Positions 62,396 to 64,000 of a DNA stretch of 64,000 nt are shown one piece after another. The stretch covers positions 1-64,000 of the forward strand of contig NZ_MKVA01000011.1 in NCBI RefSeq assembly GCF_001899075.1. The letters are read 5' to 3'. Position numbers and translations under genes: made by a program. This stretch comes from Devosia sp. 67-54 (GTDB taxonomy: Bacteria > Pseudomonadota > Alphaproteobacteria > Rhizobiales > Devosiaceae). The notes below the pieces were generated by a model. The model was not told where the DNA came from. It saw nothing but the letters and a program-made list of their open reading frames with translations, and made no database searches. Numbering within the stretch: position 1 is the first letter of the stretch; each line of letters starts with the position of its first letter.

Positions 62396-62418
62396 GGCGC
62401 CCGGCCTCGCCGGGCGCC
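62396..62418 (+). terminator. Intra-operon hairpin after the binding-protein gene
   Basis: A 10-bp perfect stem GGCGCCCGGC / GCCGGGCGCC with a CTC loop, 6 bases after the stop codon and without a T-tract. Hairpins here commonly stabilise the abundant binding-protein mRNA and reduce read-through to the permease genes. Confidence 0.7.
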
Positions 62419-62447
62419 CGACTACACGTTTTGAAGCAGAGACACAC

Positions 62448-63365
62448 ATGACATCCGTCGCTCCTGCACGCCGCCGGTTCTATTTCTCGCAGCGCGCCGT
62501 GCATTTGCTGTTTCTGGTGCTGCCCGTCCTGCTGTTCGTCACCTTTTTCATCTATCCCATCATTTCGACGTTCTACCTGTCCCTGCAGGACTGGGACGGC
62601 ATTTCGAAATCCATGAAATTCATCGGCATGGCGAACTATGTCGAGCTGCTGCACGAGCCGCGGTTCTTTCATGCGGTTCTGAACAACGTCACCTGGCTGA
62701 TCTTCCTGCTGCTCGGTCCCACCGGACTTGGTTTGCTGCTTGCCGCGATTCTTGATCGCGGCCTGCGCGGCGAGCGTGTGTTTCGCATCGTTTATTTCCT
62801 GCCGTTTACCATCCCCGCCGTCGCGGTCGCCGCTATCTGGCGCTGGGTCTACGAACCGACGAGCGGCCTGCTGACCACGGTGCTCAACGTCGTTGGCCTC
62901 GGCAGTCTGGCGCAGAACTGGCTCGGCGATCCGCATGTCGTCAATTTCGCCCTGATGGGCGCCGTCATGTGGTGGATGACGGGCTTCTCGTTCCTCGTTT
63001 TCTTTGCCGGACTGCGCAACATTCCGGTCGAATGCATCGAGGCGGCGCGGATCGAGGGAGCCACGCCCTGGCAGATCTTCTGGAAGGTGAGCTTCCCGCT
63101 GCTGTGGCCCTCGACCATCGTCGTGCTGGGAATATCGGCCGTGGATGCGATGCGCCTGTTCGATGTCGTGTGGGCAACGACCAATGGCGGCCCCGCCTAC
63201 GCCTCCGAGGTGCTTGCCACCCAGATGTACGACGTTGCCTTTGGCCGCTTCGACATGGGCCGGGCAAGCGCGATCTCGGTCTACCTTCTGATCCTCGCCG
63301 GCGCGGTAATCATGCCATACCTCTACTATATGTCCCTGCGCGTGCAGGCCAGCGAGGCGGAGTGA
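62448..63365 (+). CDS. CUT1 ABC transporter permease (MalF-like)
   Basis: A 305-residue permease with six helices. Its EAA loop is ECIEAARIEGATPWQIFW with SFPLLWPSTIVVLG. The periplasmic YPIISTFYLSLQDWDG segment near the N-terminus is typical of UgpA/MalF types. The ATG at 62448 is the first with a signal-like hydrophobic helix following. The stop overlaps the next start by one base (TGATG). Confidence 0.93.
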   Translation: MTSVAPARRRFYFSQRAVHLLFLVLPVLLFVTFFIYPIISTFYLSLQDWDGISKSMKFIGMANYVELLHEPRFFHAVLNNVTWLIFLLLGPTGLGLLLAAILDRGLRGERVFRIVYFLPFTIPAVAVAAIWRWVYEPTSGLLTTVLNVVGLGSLAQNWLGDPHVVNFALMGAVMWWMTGFSFLVFFAGLRNIPVECIEAARIEGATPWQIFWKVSFPLLWPSTIVVLGISAVDAMRLFDVVWATTNGGPAYASEVLATQMYDVAFGRFDMGRASAISVYLLILAGAVIMPYLYYMSLRVQASEAE

Positions 63366-64000
63366 TGGCGACGCGCGTTTCGGCCGGCCGCGTCTCGGCC
63401 TATTTCATCGCCATAGTGGTCGCAGTGATCTTCCTCGCGCCTCTGGTCGTCGCAACGCTGACGGCGTTCAAGTCGCCGCGCGAGATTACGCAGGTTCTGT
63501 CGTTCCCGACTCAGCTCTACCTCGACAATTTCGTGGTGGCGGCGAACCAGATGGGGCGTAGCTTCCTCAACTCGCTGGCGATCACGATACCGGCGGTAAT
63601 CTTCTCGGTCGTCCTCGGCGCGATCGGCGGCTATCCGCTCGCCTATATGCGGGGCGGCTCGAGCCGCTGGATCTATTTCTTTCTGCTGACGGGTATGCTG
63701 GTACCGTTTCAGATCGTGCAGATCCCGCTGTTCATCTTCATTCGCACCATTGGCCTCTACGATACCATTCCCGGCATGTGGCTCACCCACACGGCCTATT
63801 CCGTGCCGTTCTGCACGTTCTTCATGCGCAACTTCTTCGCGTCGGTTCCGCGCTCGATGTACGAGGCGGCGCTGATCGAGGGATGCGGCCCATTCGGCTA
63901 TTTCTGGCGTCTGCTGCTGCCTGCCTCGACCTCTGGTCTGTCGGCGCTGGCGATCATTCAAAGCCGCTACATCTGGAACGATCTGCTGTTCGGCATCACC
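63365..64000 (+). CDS. CUT1 ABC transporter permease (MalG-like), truncated by the window end
   Basis: 212 codons from ATG at 63365 with no stop before the end of the window, so the C-terminus is missing. The start MATRVSAGRVSAYFIAIVVA is followed by FLAPLVVATLTAFKSPREI. The EAA loop is MYEAALIEGCGPFGYFWRLL with WNDLLFGIT at the very end. It is the MalG-type partner of the preceding permease. About 60-70 residues should lie beyond the window. Confidence 0.93.
   Translation, partial: MATRVSAGRVSAYFIAIVVAVIFLAPLVVATLTAFKSPREITQVLSFPTQLYLDNFVVAANQMGRSFLNSLAITIPAVIFSVVLGAIGGYPLAYMRGGSSRWIYFFLLTGMLVPFQIVQIPLFIFIRTIGLYDTIPGMWLTHTAYSVPFCTFFMRNFFASVPRSMYEAALIEGCGPFGYFWRLLLPASTSGLSALAIIQSRYIWNDLLFGIT

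Overview
The window is a GC-rich stretch of an alphaproteobacterial chromosome. The housekeeping gene orders dapF-mtaB-ftsY-yciB (minus strand) and ffh-rpsP-rimM-trmD...rplS (plus strand) are typical of Hyphomicrobiales. The very high load of ABC importers with GntR, LacI and XRE regulators fits a soil or plant-associated member such as the Devosia group. The genus is an inference from style and gene order. No rRNA, tRNA, CRISPR array, insertion sequence or phage gene was recognised.

Layout. 1-10.2 kb: signal recognition particle, ribosome and tRNA-modification genes, interrupted between trmD and rplS by a three-gene copper cassette (DUF2946, PCuAC, CopC) on the opposite strand. 10.2-25.5 kb: a rubredoxin-like MBL-fold hydrolase, a PadR regulator with operator-like palindromes, a FAD/Fe-S 2-hydroxyacid dehydrogenase with an RNA methyltransferase, SelO, a signalling group (CHASE2 cyclase, FecR-domain protein, DUF3307 membrane protein, cyclic-nucleotide-binding-fold protein) and a sugar-acid dehydratase with a LacI regulator. 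25.5-37.3 kb: two membrane acyltransferases, a five-gene peptide-type ABC importer downstream of a GAF protein and an XRE-cupin regulator, an epimerase, an HWE histidine kinase and another NAD(P)-binding protein.

37.4-46.6 kb is a catabolic locus: kdgD (3-deoxy-2-ketohexarate dehydratase), an enolase-superfamily enzyme, a polar-amino-acid-type ABC importer, a FadR-type GntR regulator, a D-threonine-aldolase-like PLP enzyme, a D-2-hydroxyacid dehydrogenase and a DadA-like FAD oxidase. Its two divergent promoter regions share a GRTCAYATC motif, so it is probably one regulon, but the substrate is not obvious.

46.9-56.5 kb is a carbohydrate locus: TIM-barrel protein, FGGY kinase, two Gfo/Idh/MocA oxidoreductases, a BNR-repeat protein, a HutC-type GntR regulator and a CUT1 importer without its own ATPase. 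An identical 12-bp motif lies upstream of the BNR gene and of the importer gene. 56.7-64 kb pairs a CUT1 sugar-type importer, whose ATPase is encoded in the opposite operon, with M24-fold and M81-type hydrolases. The M24 protein has lost both family metal-binding aspartates. The last permease runs off the window end.

Most genes are densely packed in translationally coupled operons (ATGA or TGATG overlaps). Two families of palindromic repeats are scattered between genes.
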